DNA from: Bordetella genomosp. 11
GTDB taxonomy: Bacteria; Pseudomonadota; Gammaproteobacteria; Burkholderiales; Burkholderiaceae_B
Direction: 5' to 3'
Length of the DNA: 64,000 nucleotides
Assembly: GCF_002261215.1 (NCBI RefSeq)
Contig: NZ_NEVS01000001.1
Span: 124,001 to 188,000 of the forward strand
Part shown: piece by piece, positions 1-8,310 of the stretch
Numbering within the stretch: position 1 is the stretch's first letter
How the letters are laid out: each line of letters starts with the position of its first letter
Position numbers and translations under genes: made by a program
Notes under the pieces: generated by a model
Database searches by the model: none
Seen by the model: the letters and a program-made list of their open reading frames with translations, nothing else
Told to the model about the DNA's origin: nothing

Positions 1-404
1 ACACCCCGGATGGCCTGTACGCGCGCCCCGCCACGGAGTTCGCCGCCCGCTTCATCGGCACGCCGCCCATGAACCTGCTGATGCTGGACAACCTGAACGG
101 CGTCCGCGTGCTGGCAGGCACCGGCGGGCCGGCGGTTGCCGGCGCGCCCGCCAACGCCGCCCGCCTGGGGGTGCGGCCGGAGCATATCCGCCTGTCCGAC
201 CAGGGCCGTCCCGCCGTCGTGCAAGGCGTCGAGTACTTCGGCGCCGACTCCATCGTTACCTGCGCCGTGGGCGCCAGCGCCGGTATTGCCGTGCGCCTGA
301 CCGGGCACGCCACGGCGGCCGCGGGCGATGCCGTCAGGCTGGATTGGGCGCCGCAACACCAGCATTTCTTCGATGCGAAGGGCGCCGCCCTACGGCCGTC
401 ATGA
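1..404 (+). CDS. ABC importer ATP-binding protein, UgpC/MalK type (C-terminal part only)
   Basis: The frame is open from the left edge to a TGA at 402-404, so the first part of the gene lies outside the window. The visible piece starts within the stretch ending YARPATEFAARFIGTPPMN, a hallmark of the end of the nucleotide-binding domain in UgpC/MalK-type ATPases. It continues into a C-terminal TOBE/OB-like regulatory domain (GVRPEHIRLS, then a VEYFGADSIVTC strand). The protein should energise uptake by the binding protein and permeases that follow on the same strand. No Walker motifs are in view. Substrate assignment (glycerol-3-phosphate or another sugar phosphate) rests on the neighbours. 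Confidence 0.88.
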   Translation, partial: TPDGLYARPATEFAARFIGTPPMNLLMLDNLNGVRVLAGTGGPAVAGAPANAARLGVRPEHIRLSDQGRPAVVQGVEYFGADSIVTCAVGASAGIAVRLTGHATAAAGDAVRLDWAPQHQHFFDAKGAALRPS

Positions 405-457
405 TCGCGCGGCAGGATGTTCCCCGTTTTTCCCATGTTCCTTTCCAGGAAGCCACT

Positions 458-1750
458 ATGCGACGCACCGTATTGAAAAGCCTTGCCGCCGTCATGGCCG
501 GCGCGCTGTTTGCCCTGCCCGTCCACGCCCAGCAGCCGGTGGACGTGGAGTTCTATTACCCGGTGGCGGTAGGCGGCCCCATCACCAAGATCATCGACGG
601 CATGGTGGCGGACTTCCACAAGGAAAATCCCGACATCAACATCAAGCCCGTCTACGCCGGCACCTACCAGGACTCCATCGCCAAGGTGCTGACCGCGATG
701 AAGGGCGGCCAGCCGCCGCAGCTTGCGGTGCTGCTGTCCACCGATATGTTCACCCTGATCGACGAGGACGCCATCGTGCCCATCGACGGGCTGGTGGGCG
801 ATGCGGCCGGCAAGGCATGGCTGGGCGGCTTCTATGACGCCTTCATGCAGAACAGCCGTAGCGGCGGCCACGTGTGGGGCGTGCCGTTCCAGCGCTCCAC
901 CATCGTCATGTACTACAACAAGGATCTGTTCAAGGCCGCGGGCCTGGATCCCGAGCACCCGCCGGCGACCTGGCAGGAACTGGTGGATGCTTCGGTCAAG
1001 CTCACCAGGAAGGACGCGTCCGGCAACGTCACGCAATGGGGCCTGGAAATTCCGTCCGGCGGCGCTTTCGCCTATTGGCTGTTCCAGGCGCTGACCACGC
1101 CCAACAATGCGATCCTGATGAACGAGGCCGGCAACCAGGTCATGCTGGACAAGCCCGCCGTCGTGGAGGCCGCGCAGTTCTGGCGCGATCTGTCCGCCAA
1201 GCATGGGGCGATGCCCTCGGGCACCATCGACTGGGGCACCACGCCCAAGGACTTCCTGGAGAAGAAAGCGGCCATCATATGGACCACGACGGGTAACCTG
1301 ACCAACATCCGGGCCAACGCCACCTTCCCGTTCGGCGTGGCCATGATGCCCAAGAAGGTGCGCGGCGGCAGCCCCACCGGCGGCGGCAACTTCTACATCT
1401 TCAAGAGCGGTACGCCGGCCCAGCAGAAGGCCGCGCTGAAGTTCGCGCAGTGGGCGACCTCGCCGGAACGCGCGGCCGAATGGAGCATCGCCACCGGCTA
1501 TGTCGCGGTGACGCCGGCGGCCTGGGAAACGCCCAAGATGAAGCAGTACGCGCAGCAGGTGCCCGCCGCCGCGGTGGCGCGCGACCAGCTGGCGGTCAGC
1601 GTGGCGGAGTTTTCCACCCATGAGAACCAGCGCGTCACCAAAGTGCTGAACGACGCGCTGCAGGCCGTCCTGACCGGCGCGAAGCCGGCGCAGCAGGCCT
1701 TGAGCGACGCGCAGCGCGAGGCGGACCGCATCCTGCGGCCCTATCGATGA
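458..1750 (+). CDS. Periplasmic substrate-binding protein of ABC importer, UgpB-like
   Basis: Encodes about 430 aa. The start at 458 is preferred because AGGA lies 7 bases upstream and the product begins with a classical signal peptide (MRRTVLKSLAAVMAG..., cleavage expected after PVHA). Longer in-frame extensions would bury the signal. The mature part resembles E. coli UgpB: a YYNKDLFKAAGLDPEHPP segment and a TGNLTNIRA...FGVAMMP segment line up with it. It should capture the ligand in the periplasm and hand it to the two downstream permeases. The stop codon overlaps the next ATG (ATGA at 1747-1750), so the genes are translationally coupled. Glycerol-3-phosphate is a reasonable ligand guess, not a demonstrated one. 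Confidence 0.88.
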   Translation: MRRTVLKSLAAVMAGALFALPVHAQQPVDVEFYYPVAVGGPITKIIDGMVADFHKENPDINIKPVYAGTYQDSIAKVLTAMKGGQPPQLAVLLSTDMFTLIDEDAIVPIDGLVGDAAGKAWLGGFYDAFMQNSRSGGHVWGVPFQRSTIVMYYNKDLFKAAGLDPEHPPATWQELVDASVKLTRKDASGNVTQWGLEIPSGGAFAYWLFQALTTPNNAILMNEAGNQVMLDKPAVVEAAQFWRDLSAKHGAMPSGTIDWGTTPKDFLEKKAAIIWTTTGNLTNIRANATFPFGVAMMPKKVRGGSPTGGGNFYIFKSGTPAQQKAALKFAQWATSPERAAEWSIATGYVAVTPAAWETPKMKQYAQQVPAAAVARDQLAVSVAEFSTHENQRVTKVLNDALQAVLTGAKPAQQALSDAQREADRILRPYR

Positions 1751-2634
1751 ATCCGCGCGTCGCGCCCGGGATGAAGGCGGTATACGGCTGGCTGCTGCTG
1801 TTGCCGGCCCTGGTGCTGCTGGCCGCCTTTACCCACTATCCCGCGGTCGCGACGCTGTGGCACAGCTTCTTTTCCACGCCCAAGGGCCGTCGTCCCGCGG
1901 TCTTCGTGGGCCTGGACAACTACCAGGCGATGCGCGAGGACCCGGTGTTCTGGCAGGCCCTGTGGAACAATCTGTGGTTCGCGCTCGGCACCATTCCGAC
2001 GTCGGTGGCGCTGGCCTTGGCGATGGCGCTGTGGGTCAATCGAAACCTGGCCGGGCGCGGCTTTCTTCGGCTGTCCTATTTCACGCCCACGGTGCTGCCC
2101 ATGGTCGCCGTGGCGAATATCTGGCTGTTCTTCTACACCCCGCAGTACGGCCTGATCGCGCAAGTCCTCCAGGTATTCGGCCTGCCGGGCGTCAACTGGC
2201 TGGGCTCGCGCGAAACCGCCTTGCCCGCCTTGATGGTGGTGTCGGTCTGGAAGGAGGCGGGCTTCTTCATGATCTTCTACCTGGCCGCGCTGCAAGGCGT
2301 TTCACCCTCGCTGCGCGAGGCCGCCATGCTGGAGGGCGCATCGCGCTGGCAGTACTTCAGCCGCGTGCTATGGCCGCTGCTCATGCCCACCACGCTGTTC
2401 GTACTGATCAACGCCTTGATCAACGCCTTCCGCCTGGTCGACCATGTCGTGGTGATGACGCGCGGCGGTCCCGACAATGCCAGCACGCTGCTGCTGTTCT
2501 ATATCTTCCAGGTGGGCTTCAGCTTCTGGGATACCGCCTATGCCGCCACCCTGACCGTCGTCCTGCTGGCCGTGCTGGGCCTGGCGGCATTGCTGAAATT
2601 CCGTTGGTTGGACAAGAGGACGCACTACCAATGA
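1747..2634 (+). CDS. ABC importer inner-membrane permease, UgpA/MalF type
   Basis: A 295-aa integral membrane protein with about six hydrophobic segments, the first being GWLLLLPALVLLAAF near residue 14. The EAA loop, which docks the ATPase, is recognisable around SLREAAMLEGASRWQYFSRVLWPLL. The C-terminus (KFRWLDKRTHYQ) resembles UgpA-type permeases. Its ATG overlaps the stop of the binding-protein gene by four bases, and its own TGA overlaps the ATG of the second permease in the same way. It forms the transport channel with that partner. Confidence 0.88.
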   Translation: MNPRVAPGMKAVYGWLLLLPALVLLAAFTHYPAVATLWHSFFSTPKGRRPAVFVGLDNYQAMREDPVFWQALWNNLWFALGTIPTSVALALAMALWVNRNLAGRGFLRLSYFTPTVLPMVAVANIWLFFYTPQYGLIAQVLQVFGLPGVNWLGSRETALPALMVVSVWKEAGFFMIFYLAALQGVSPSLREAAMLEGASRWQYFSRVLWPLLMPTTLFVLINALINAFRLVDHVVVMTRGGPDNASTLLLFYIFQVGFSFWDTAYAATLTVVLLAVLGLAALLKFRWLDKRTHYQ

Positions 2635-3521
2635 AGGTCGCTCCTGCTCCCCCGATCAGGAAAATCCGGGCCGCCACGCCGGGTGAACGCACCCGGCCGG
2701 CGGCGATGCGGCCCCCCCGGCTGGGCACCGTGCTGGACACGGCGGGTGCGTGGCTGCTGGGCATACTTTGGATCCTGCCGTTGCTCTATGCGGTCTGGGC
2801 CGCGATCCATCCACCCGCCTATGCCACCCGCTTCGATCTGTTCGCGCCGCTGACGCTGGAGAACTTCGCGCGCGCCTGGGACGCCGCGCCGTTTCCGCGC
2901 TACTTTTTGAACACCTTCTTCCTGGTCACCATGGTGTTGGCGGCGCAACTCGTGCTGTCCACCATGGCCGGCTATGCCTTCGCCCGTTTCGATTTCCGCG
3001 GCCGCGACTTCGTCTTCATGCTGGTCCTGCTGCAGTTGATGGTCATGCCCGATGTGCTGATCGTCGAAAACTACCGCACCATGACGTGGCTGGGCATACG
3101 CGATACCGTGTTCGCCATCGGCCTGCCGTACTTCGCGTCGGCATTCGGCATCTTCCTCTTGCGGCAGACTTTCAAGACCATTCCGCGCGAACTGGAAGAG
3201 GCCGCGCGCGTGGAGGGCGCCAACGGTTGGCAGATCCTGATGAAGGTGTATGTGCCGCTGGCCCGGCCCACGTACATCGCCTACGGGCTGGTATCGGTGA
3301 GCTACCACTGGAACAATTTCCTGTGGCCGCTGATCATCACGAATTCCGTCAACACCCGTCCGCTGACGGTCGGTCTGCAGGTGTTTTCCTCTTCCGACCA
3401 GGGCATAGATTGGTCGGTCATTACCGCGGCGACGCTGCTGTCCGCCGCGCCGCTGCTGATCGCTTTCCTGTTGTTCCAGCGGCAGTTCGTGCAATCCTTC
3501 CTGCGCGCCGGTATCCGCTGA
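2631..3521 (+). CDS. ABC importer inner-membrane permease, UgpE/MalG type
   Basis: Encodes 296 aa. The start at 2631 is fixed by the ATGA overlap with the preceding permease. A basic, proline-rich N-terminus of about 38 residues precedes the first membrane segment (AGAWLLGILWILPLLYAVW), longer than in typical UgpE. The EAA loop is clear (TIPRELEEAARVEGANGWQI), and WNNFLWPL is typical of the MalG/UgpE branch. This completes a four-gene importer in the order ATPase, binding protein, permease, permease. E. coli ugp runs binding protein, two permeases, ATPase, so the order here is unusual. A strong hairpin follows directly after the stop. Confidence 0.87.
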   Translation: MKVAPAPPIRKIRAATPGERTRPAAMRPPRLGTVLDTAGAWLLGILWILPLLYAVWAAIHPPAYATRFDLFAPLTLENFARAWDAAPFPRYFLNTFFLVTMVLAAQLVLSTMAGYAFARFDFRGRDFVFMLVLLQLMVMPDVLIVENYRTMTWLGIRDTVFAIGLPYFASAFGIFLLRQTFKTIPRELEEAARVEGANGWQILMKVYVPLARPTYIAYGLVSVSYHWNNFLWPLIITNSVNTRPLTVGLQVFSSSDQGIDWSVITAATLLSAAPLLIAFLLFQRQFVQSFLRAGIR

Positions 3522-3556
3522 AAAAAAAACCGCCAGCATGTCGCGCTGGCGGTTCT
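3521..3556. terminator. Bidirectional intrinsic terminator between the Ugp-type operon and leuA
   Basis: A perfect 8-bp stem (CCGCCAGC at 3530-3537 and GCTGGCGG at 3545-3552) encloses a 7-base loop. On the left it is flanked by nine A residues (3521-3529), which become a U tract for leuA transcripts coming from the right. The plus-strand tail (TTCT) is weaker, so it is a strong terminator for leuA and a modest one for the importer operon. Confidence 0.85.
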
Positions 3557-3618
3557 GGCTTGGCCCGCCGGTGCGGCGGTATCGCGGCCCCGGCGTTCGA
3601 TCGGTGGCGAGGCCGGCC

Positions 3619-5334
3619 TCAGGCCGTGACGGCCTCCGCCTGCGCCGTGTCCCGCGCACCCGCATTGTCCTTCACGTGCCGGTTGATGGCGCACAGCACG
3701 GCCTGGAACGACGCGGTCACGATATCGCGGTCCACGCCCACGCCGAAGCCCGTCGCGGAATCGCCCACGCGTACTTCGATATAGCTGGCCGCCCGCGTGT
3801 CCGAGCCGGCGCCGATCGCATGTTCGTGATAGTCCATGACGCGTGCCGGCATGCCCAGCGCCGCCACGAAGGCCGAGATCGCGCCGTTGCCTTCCCCGGT
3901 GATCGTGCGCCGCTGGCCGTCGACCTCGACGTCCGCTTCCACGCGGAAATGCTTGGACTCCGCCGCGGCCGGATCGCCGGTGATGCGGTGGCGGATGAGT
4001 TTCCAGGGCGCGTGCTGGTCCAGGTATTCCTTCTTGAAAATGTCGTACACGTCGGTGGCGGTGACTTCGCGGCCCGTTTCGTCGGTCACGCGCTGGATCG
4101 CGCGGCTGAACTCGATCTGCAGGCGGCGCGGCAGGACCAGTCCGTGTTCCTGTTCCAGCAGATAGGACACGCCGCCCTTGCCGGATTGGCTGTTGACGCG
4201 GATCACGGCGTCGTAGCTGCGGCCCAGATCGGCCGGATCGATGGGCAGGTAGGGCACTTCCCACGGCGCATCGGCCTGCTGGCGCGCGAAGCCCTTCTTG
4301 ATGGCGTCCTGGTGCGAACCCGAAAACGCGGTGAACACGAGGTCGCCCGCGTACGGGTGGCGCGGGTGCACGGGCAACTGGTTGCAGTATTCCGCGCAAC
4401 GGCGCACTTCATCGATGTCGGAGAAATCCAGGCCGGGATGCACGCCCTGGGTGTACAGGTTCAACGCCAGCGTCACCAGGTCGACGTTGCCGGTGCGTTC
4501 GCCGCTGCCGAACAGGCAGCCTTCGATGCGGTCGGCGCCCGCCATCACGGCGAATTCGGCGGCCGCCACGGCGGTACCGCGGTCGTTATGGGGATGCACG
4601 CTCAGCACGATGCTGTCGCGGCGCGCCAGGTTGCGGTGCATCCACTCGATCTGGTCCGCATACAGGTTGGGGGTGGTCGCCTCGATCGTGGCCGGCAGGT
4701 TGACGATCATCTTGTCCGTGGGCGTCGGCTGCCACACGGCCGAGACCGCGTTCACCACGTCGAGCGCGAACTCCGGCTCCGTCGTGCTGAAGACTTCCGG
4801 CGAATACTCGTAGCCCCATTTGGTTTCCGGATGGCGCGCGATGGCGGCCTTGACCATCTCCGTGCCGGTGGTGGCGATCTTCCGGATGTCGTCCTTGCTC
4901 ATGTTGAAGACGATTTTGCGGAAGGCCGGCGCGACGGCGTTGTACAGGTGCACGATGGCCCGGCGGGCGCCCGCGGCCGCTTCCACGGTGCGCGCGATCA
5001 GGTCTTCGCGCGACTGGGTCAGCACGATGATGACGACGTCCTCCGGGATGCGCCCTTCATCGATCAGCTTGCGCACGAAATCGAAGTCGGTCTGCGAGGC
5101 CGACGGGAAACCGACTTCGATTTCCTTGAAGCCGATCTTCACCAGCTGTTCGAAGAACCTGAGCTTGCGCTCGATGCTCATCGGCTCGATCAGCGATTGG
5201 TTGCCGTCGCGCAGGTCCGTGCTCATCCAGATCGGCGGCTGGGTAATGCGCCGGCTGGGCCAGGTGCGTTCGGCATAGTCCTGCGCGAAGGGCGCGAAGG
5301 GGCGGTATTTCTGTGCGGGGTTGGCGAGCATCAT
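3619..5334 (-). CDS. leuA: 2-isopropylmalate synthase
   Basis: Encodes about 571 aa and catalyses the first committed step of leucine synthesis, condensing acetyl-CoA with 2-oxoisovalerate in the cytoplasm. The HMGL-like TIM-barrel signature [11 protein letters not shown] lies near residues 38-48, the metal-binding HPHND motif is in the barrel, and a C-terminal LeuA allosteric domain follows ([12 protein letters not shown] onward), where leucine feedback is expected. The length fits the longer LeuA class. The start at 5334 has GAGG eight bases upstream; the frame is open further upstream but without a better start. It is a single-gene unit ended by the hairpin at 3521-3556 and preceded by a roughly 460-base leader. 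Confidence 0.95.
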   Translation of the reverse strand: MMLANPAQKYRPFAPFAQDYAERTWPSRRITQPPIWMSTDLRDGNQSLIEPMSIERKLRFFEQLVKIGFKEIEVGFPSASQTDFDFVRKLIDEGRIPEDVVIIVLTQSREDLIARTVEAAAGARRAIVHLYNAVAPAFRKIVFNMSKDDIRKIATTGTEMVKAAIARHPETKWGYEYSPEVFSTTEPEFALDVVNAVSAVWQPTPTDKMIVNLPATIEATTPNLYADQIEWMHRNLARRDSIVLSVHPHNDRGTAVAAAEFAVMAGADRIEGCLFGSGERTGNVDLVTLALNLYTQGVHPGLDFSDIDEVRRCAEYCNQLPVHPRHPYAGDLVFTAFSGSHQDAIKKGFARQQADAPWEVPYLPIDPADLGRSYDAVIRVNSQSGKGGVSYLLEQEHGLVLPRRLQIEFSRAIQRVTDETGREVTATDVYDIFKKEYLDQHAPWKLIRHRITGDPAAAESKHFRVEADVEVDGQRRTITGEGNGAISAFVAALGMPARVMDYHEHAIGAGSDTRAASYIEVRVGDSATGFGVGVDRDIVTASFQAVLCAINRHVKDNAGARDTAQAEAVTA

Positions 5335-5796
5335 CAGGGTTACCTCGGGGCATGTCCATGAATCCCGGTGCGCGGCGCCTGTATGGCGATGCCGCTGATT
5401 CACCTGGCCTGCCGGCGCATCGCGCGCCGCGTCGGGGCGATGAACCCGGATAGGTCTTGCCTGGCCGGGCCGGCGGGAGATTCGTGTTTTAAAAGGGAAA
5501 GACGGTGTGGCGCAACGGCTGCCGAACTGCCACGGGACGCTAGGCCCGGCAACCGATCGGTAGTTGTAGCGATAGCGCCAGCGAGCCGGCGGCGGCGATG
5601 GCCTGCCCGGCGTCCGCCACGGTCGACACCCCTGCATGCCCGCCTTGCGCGGAACGCAGGCCGCCCATCGGCGCGCCGAAGCGTCCGGTGGTTATCGCGA
5701 GGAAGGTGCGGTTAGCGGCCATGGGTGTGATGATGGGCAAGCCATAAGTCAACCACATTTCGGTGGATGATGCAATCTTGGCGTGTTCGCCGGCCC
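5335..5796 (-). promoter_or_regulatory. leuA upstream/leader region with a possible attenuation peptide
   Basis: This 462-base gap between leuA and the upstream membrane-protein gene has no recognisable protein gene. On the leuA strand a 72-codon frame opens at 5758 (MWLTYGLPIITP...) and ends at 5540. Near its end, three CTA leucine codons alternate with single other codons (5575-5573, 5569-5567, 5563-5561), within [14 protein letters not shown] is rare in genomes this GC-rich, and leucine leaders of enterobacteria rely on such codons. A CCGATCGG dyad overlaps the last part and a T-rich stretch (near 5480-5495) follows. This fits leucine-dependent attenuation but is unproven; a plain 5' region is the alternative. 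Confidence 0.4.
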
Positions 5797-6501
5797 CTAC
5801 TTAATGGGGCCGATGCGCGGCTCGATCGGGCCTTCGGCTTCGATACCGGCCCGCAAGGGGCGGCGGCGTTCGCCAGGCAGTTCGCGGCCGGAGGCCAGCG
5901 GGCGCTCGGCCCGCTCTGCGCGATCCGGGCGGGCGGCGCGGTCGCCGCGGTCGATCCGCCCCGGCACGCCTTGCGGAATACCCAGCATGGCCTCCTGTTC
6001 GCGTACCATGGCGATCTTGGCGATGCGTCCGTGGCGGATTTCCCACAACGTGCGTTGCAGATCGCCAACGGTAAAGGGTTCGTCGCGGCTGCCCCAGCTC
6101 CAGCGCATCACACCCAGGGCTTCATCGCCAAGCTCGGCCGCCAGGTCGGCAAAGGTGTCCGCCGGCACGGTCCGCAGCCGTTCGGCCTCCATATTGCCGC
6201 GCAGCCATCCCCGCACGGCGAAGAACACGATCAATGACCATATGGCGGCTACCGCCCACCACAGATAGGGGTTGATGCGATTCAGCAATTCGATGGTCGA
6301 AGCGCCCAGCGGGTGCAGGAACTGATAATCCAGGGTGGCGCCGAAGGCCAGGATGCGCTGGGCCACCAGCAACCAGATCACCACGGCCACGGCGATGACG
6401 ATCGCGCGGACGGCCAGCCGTGAGGAGGACAGTTTCAGCAGTGTCTGGCGGATCAGCCGGCTATCCTGGCGTACGCGTTCGGGCGAAGTCGGATTCATCA
6501 T
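5797..6501 (-). CDS. Conserved inner-membrane protein of unknown function
   Basis: Encodes 234 aa and is not assigned to a named family. Two hydrophobic segments are evident, near residues 29-55 (VRAIVIAVAVVIWLLVAQ) and 78-97 (YLWWAVAAIWSLIVFFAVRGW). A soluble part with DEALGVMRWSWGSRDEPFTV follows, resembling a winged-helix-like fold in spacing only, and then an arginine/alanine-rich tail. It starts with two consecutive ATGs (6501 and 6498), and its first codons overlap the earliest possible start of the divergent sigma-54 gene, so both promoters must lie inside coding sequence or within a few bases. No helpful operon partner is present. Confidence 0.72.
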   Translation of the reverse strand: MMNPTSPERVRQDSRLIRQTLLKLSSSRLAVRAIVIAVAVVIWLLVAQRILAFGATLDYQFLHPLGASTIELLNRINPYLWWAVAAIWSLIVFFAVRGWLRGNMEAERLRTVPADTFADLAAELGDEALGVMRWSWGSRDEPFTVGDLQRTLWEIRHGRIAKIAMVREQEAMLGIPQGVPGRIDRGDRAARPDRAERAERPLASGRELPGERRRPLRAGIEAEGPIEPRIGPIK

Positions 6502-6517
6502 GCAAAATATTGTACCT

Positions 6518-7939
6518 ATGACGCGTCACGCCCTCGAACTCCGGCCCGGGCAGCACCTGGCCCTGACCCCGCAGTTGCAGCAATCCATCCGGATGCTGCA
6601 ACTGTCGACGCTCGCCCTCGAGGCGGAAATCTCGCAGGCGCTGGACGAAAACCCGCTGCTGGAGCGTGACGAGGACCCCGCGGCGGAAGACATCGATTCC
6701 AATCGCGAAGAATCGGCGCATGACGACGATCCTACGCCGGAACGCGAAACCGGTGTGGACGAAATGCCGGGCTCCAAGGGCGTTCATTCCGACGACGACA
6801 ACGACATGCCGGAAGCCGCTCGCGGCGAAACCTTGCGCGAGCATCTGCTGGCCCAGTTGGCGCTCACGCGTGCGAGCCATCGCGACGCGACGCTGGTGGC
6901 CCTGCTGATCGACGAGTTGGACGACAACGGCTATCTGGGGTCGCCGCTGGAAGAGATCCTGGGATGGCTGCCCGCGGAGGTCGAAGCCGACATCGACGAA
7001 TTGCGCGCCGCCCTGCGGTTGCTCCAATCCTTCGATCCGCCCGGCATCGGCGCGCGCGATATGGCCGAATGCCTGGCGCTGCAGTTGCGCGAACCCAACA
7101 TCGCCACCTTGCCCGAGGCGGCCGACCCCGCGGTCCTGGCCTGCGCCCTGCGCATCTGCGCCGGCCACCTGCCACTCTTGGCTGGCGTGAATCCGGCGCG
7201 CCTGCGCGAGGCCCTGCAATGCGACGATGCCATGGTCCGGGCCGCGCGCGCCTTGATCCTGAAGCTCGATCCACGGCCGGGCCGGCGCTGGACGGTGCCG
7301 GCCGCCGACTACGCCATTCCCGACGTCATCGTCCGGAAAGGGCGCAAGGGCTGGCGGGTGGTGCTGAACAGCGCGGCGATGCCGCGCCTGCGCATCAATA
7401 GCGTCTATGCGCAGATGCTGGCGAACCAGCGCGACGCCAGCCATTCGGCCCTGCACGCGCAGTTGCAGCAGGCCCGATGGATGATCCGCAACGTGGAGCA
7501 GCGCTTCGATACCATCCTGCGCGTGGCGCAGGCTATCGTCGACCACCAGTCGGCCTTCTTCAGCCAGGGGCCCTCGGCCATGCGGCCGCTGATCCTCAAG
7601 GATATCGCCGGGGAATTGGGGTTGCATGAATCCACGATTTCACGGGCCACAACGCAGAAGTACATGCTCACTCCGTTCGGCACGATGGAGCTCAAGGATT
7701 TCTTCGGCGCAGGGGTGGCGACCGATACCGGCGACAGCGCCTCCGCCACGGCGGTGCAGGCGCATATCAAGCGCCTGGTTGCCGAGGAAAACCGTGCCAA
7801 GCCCCTGTCGGACAATCAGCTCATGCTCAAGCTGGCCGAACAGGGCATCGTCATCGCCCGCCGCACCGTGGCCAAATACCGCGAAGCCATGCGCATCGCC
7901 CCGGCTTCAGTGCGCAAGGCCCAGGCGGCGATGCGCTAG
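6518..7939 (+). CDS. rpoN: RNA polymerase sigma-54 factor
   Basis: About 473 aa, close to the usual 475-500. It directs core polymerase to -24/-12 promoters that need AAA+ activators. The glutamine-rich region I (LTPQLQQSIRMLQLSTLALEAEI) is at the N-terminus, a strongly acidic region II follows (EDP...DDDND), then the core-binding domain, an HTH (DIAGELGLHESTISRAT) and the diagnostic RpoN box ARRTVAKYRE near the C-terminus. The ATG at 6518 gives MTRHALELRPGQ, aligning with other RpoN starts; an in-frame ATG at 6500 is possible. Neither has a good ribosome-binding site. The usual neighbours (lptB upstream, hpf/ptsN downstream) are absent. Confidence 0.95.
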   Translation: MTRHALELRPGQHLALTPQLQQSIRMLQLSTLALEAEISQALDENPLLERDEDPAAEDIDSNREESAHDDDPTPERETGVDEMPGSKGVHSDDDNDMPEAARGETLREHLLAQLALTRASHRDATLVALLIDELDDNGYLGSPLEEILGWLPAEVEADIDELRAALRLLQSFDPPGIGARDMAECLALQLREPNIATLPEAADPAVLACALRICAGHLPLLAGVNPARLREALQCDDAMVRAARALILKLDPRPGRRWTVPAADYAIPDVIVRKGRKGWRVVLNSAAMPRLRINSVYAQMLANQRDASHSALHAQLQQARWMIRNVEQRFDTILRVAQAIVDHQSAFFSQGPSAMRPLILKDIAGELGLHESTISRATTQKYMLTPFGTMELKDFFGAGVATDTGDSASATAVQAHIKRLVAEENRAKPLSDNQLMLKLAEQGIVIARRTVAKYREAMRIAPASVRKAQAAMR

Positions 7940-8013
7940 AGCCGGCGTCGCGCCGCCGAAAAAAGGGCCGGGTGGCCGTCTGGCGTCCCCGCTTTTTCTA
8001 GTTGCCTGAATGC

Positions 8014-8035
8014 GAATAATTTTCGATAATTATTC
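8014..8035. promoter_or_regulatory. Fur box abutting the bfd start codon
   Basis: A 22-base near-perfect dyad: left arm GAATAATTTTC, right arm GATAATTATTC, identical to the reverse complement of the left arm except at one position. It matches the AT-rich GATAAT-type hexamers of Fur boxes in an otherwise GC-rich region. It ends two bases before the bfd ATG at 8038, so iron-loaded Fur would cover the place where a ribosome-binding site normally lies. Confidence 0.8.
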
Positions 8036-8037
8036 TC

Positions 8038-8310
8038 ATGTACGTTTGTGTCTGCAACGCCATCACCGAACGCCAGGTCCGCGCCGCCGTGGACGGGGGC
8101 GCCGCCACGCTCGACGATCTCCAGTTCGAGCTGGGCGTGGCCACCTGCTGCGGGACATGCGCCGCGACCGCGGTCGAATACCTGCCCGGAGGACGCTGCT
8201 CCAGCGTCTGCGAAGTGCGTTCCATGACGCACGCCGCGGCGGTTCCGATCGCGGATCAAAGCGGCTCGGCCGCCAACGGCTTTCCCATCCCCATCGTCGC
8301 CGCCGCCTGA
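8038..8310 (+). CDS. bfd: Bacterioferritin-associated [2Fe-2S] ferredoxin
   Basis: Encodes 90 aa. It begins MYVCVCNAIT, the invariant Bfd start, so the ATG at 8038 is secure. Cluster ligands are expected at Cys4, Cys6, Cys38 and Cys41 (CVC and CCGTC). Bfd binds bacterioferritin and delivers electrons that release stored iron as Fe2+. The Fur box immediately upstream implies derepression under iron starvation. The C-terminal 35 residues go beyond the Fe-S core, and the gene's last 55 bases overlap the end of the convergent LysR gene. The matching bacterioferritin gene lies 2 kb downstream. Confidence 0.92.
   Translation: MYVCVCNAITERQVRAAVDGGAATLDDLQFELGVATCCGTCAATAVEYLPGGRCSSVCEVRSMTHAAAVPIADQSGSAANGFPIPIVAAA

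Noticed and set aside
344..457. Longer N-terminal extension of the binding protein from 344
   Set aside because: It would overlap the ATPase gene and bury a clear signal peptide; the ATG at 458 has a proper ribosome-binding site.
3538..5361. A 607-codon plus-strand frame antisense to leuA
   Set aside because: It is a mirror of leuA codons, rich in Arg, His, Gly and Ala, with no ribosome-binding site or domain.
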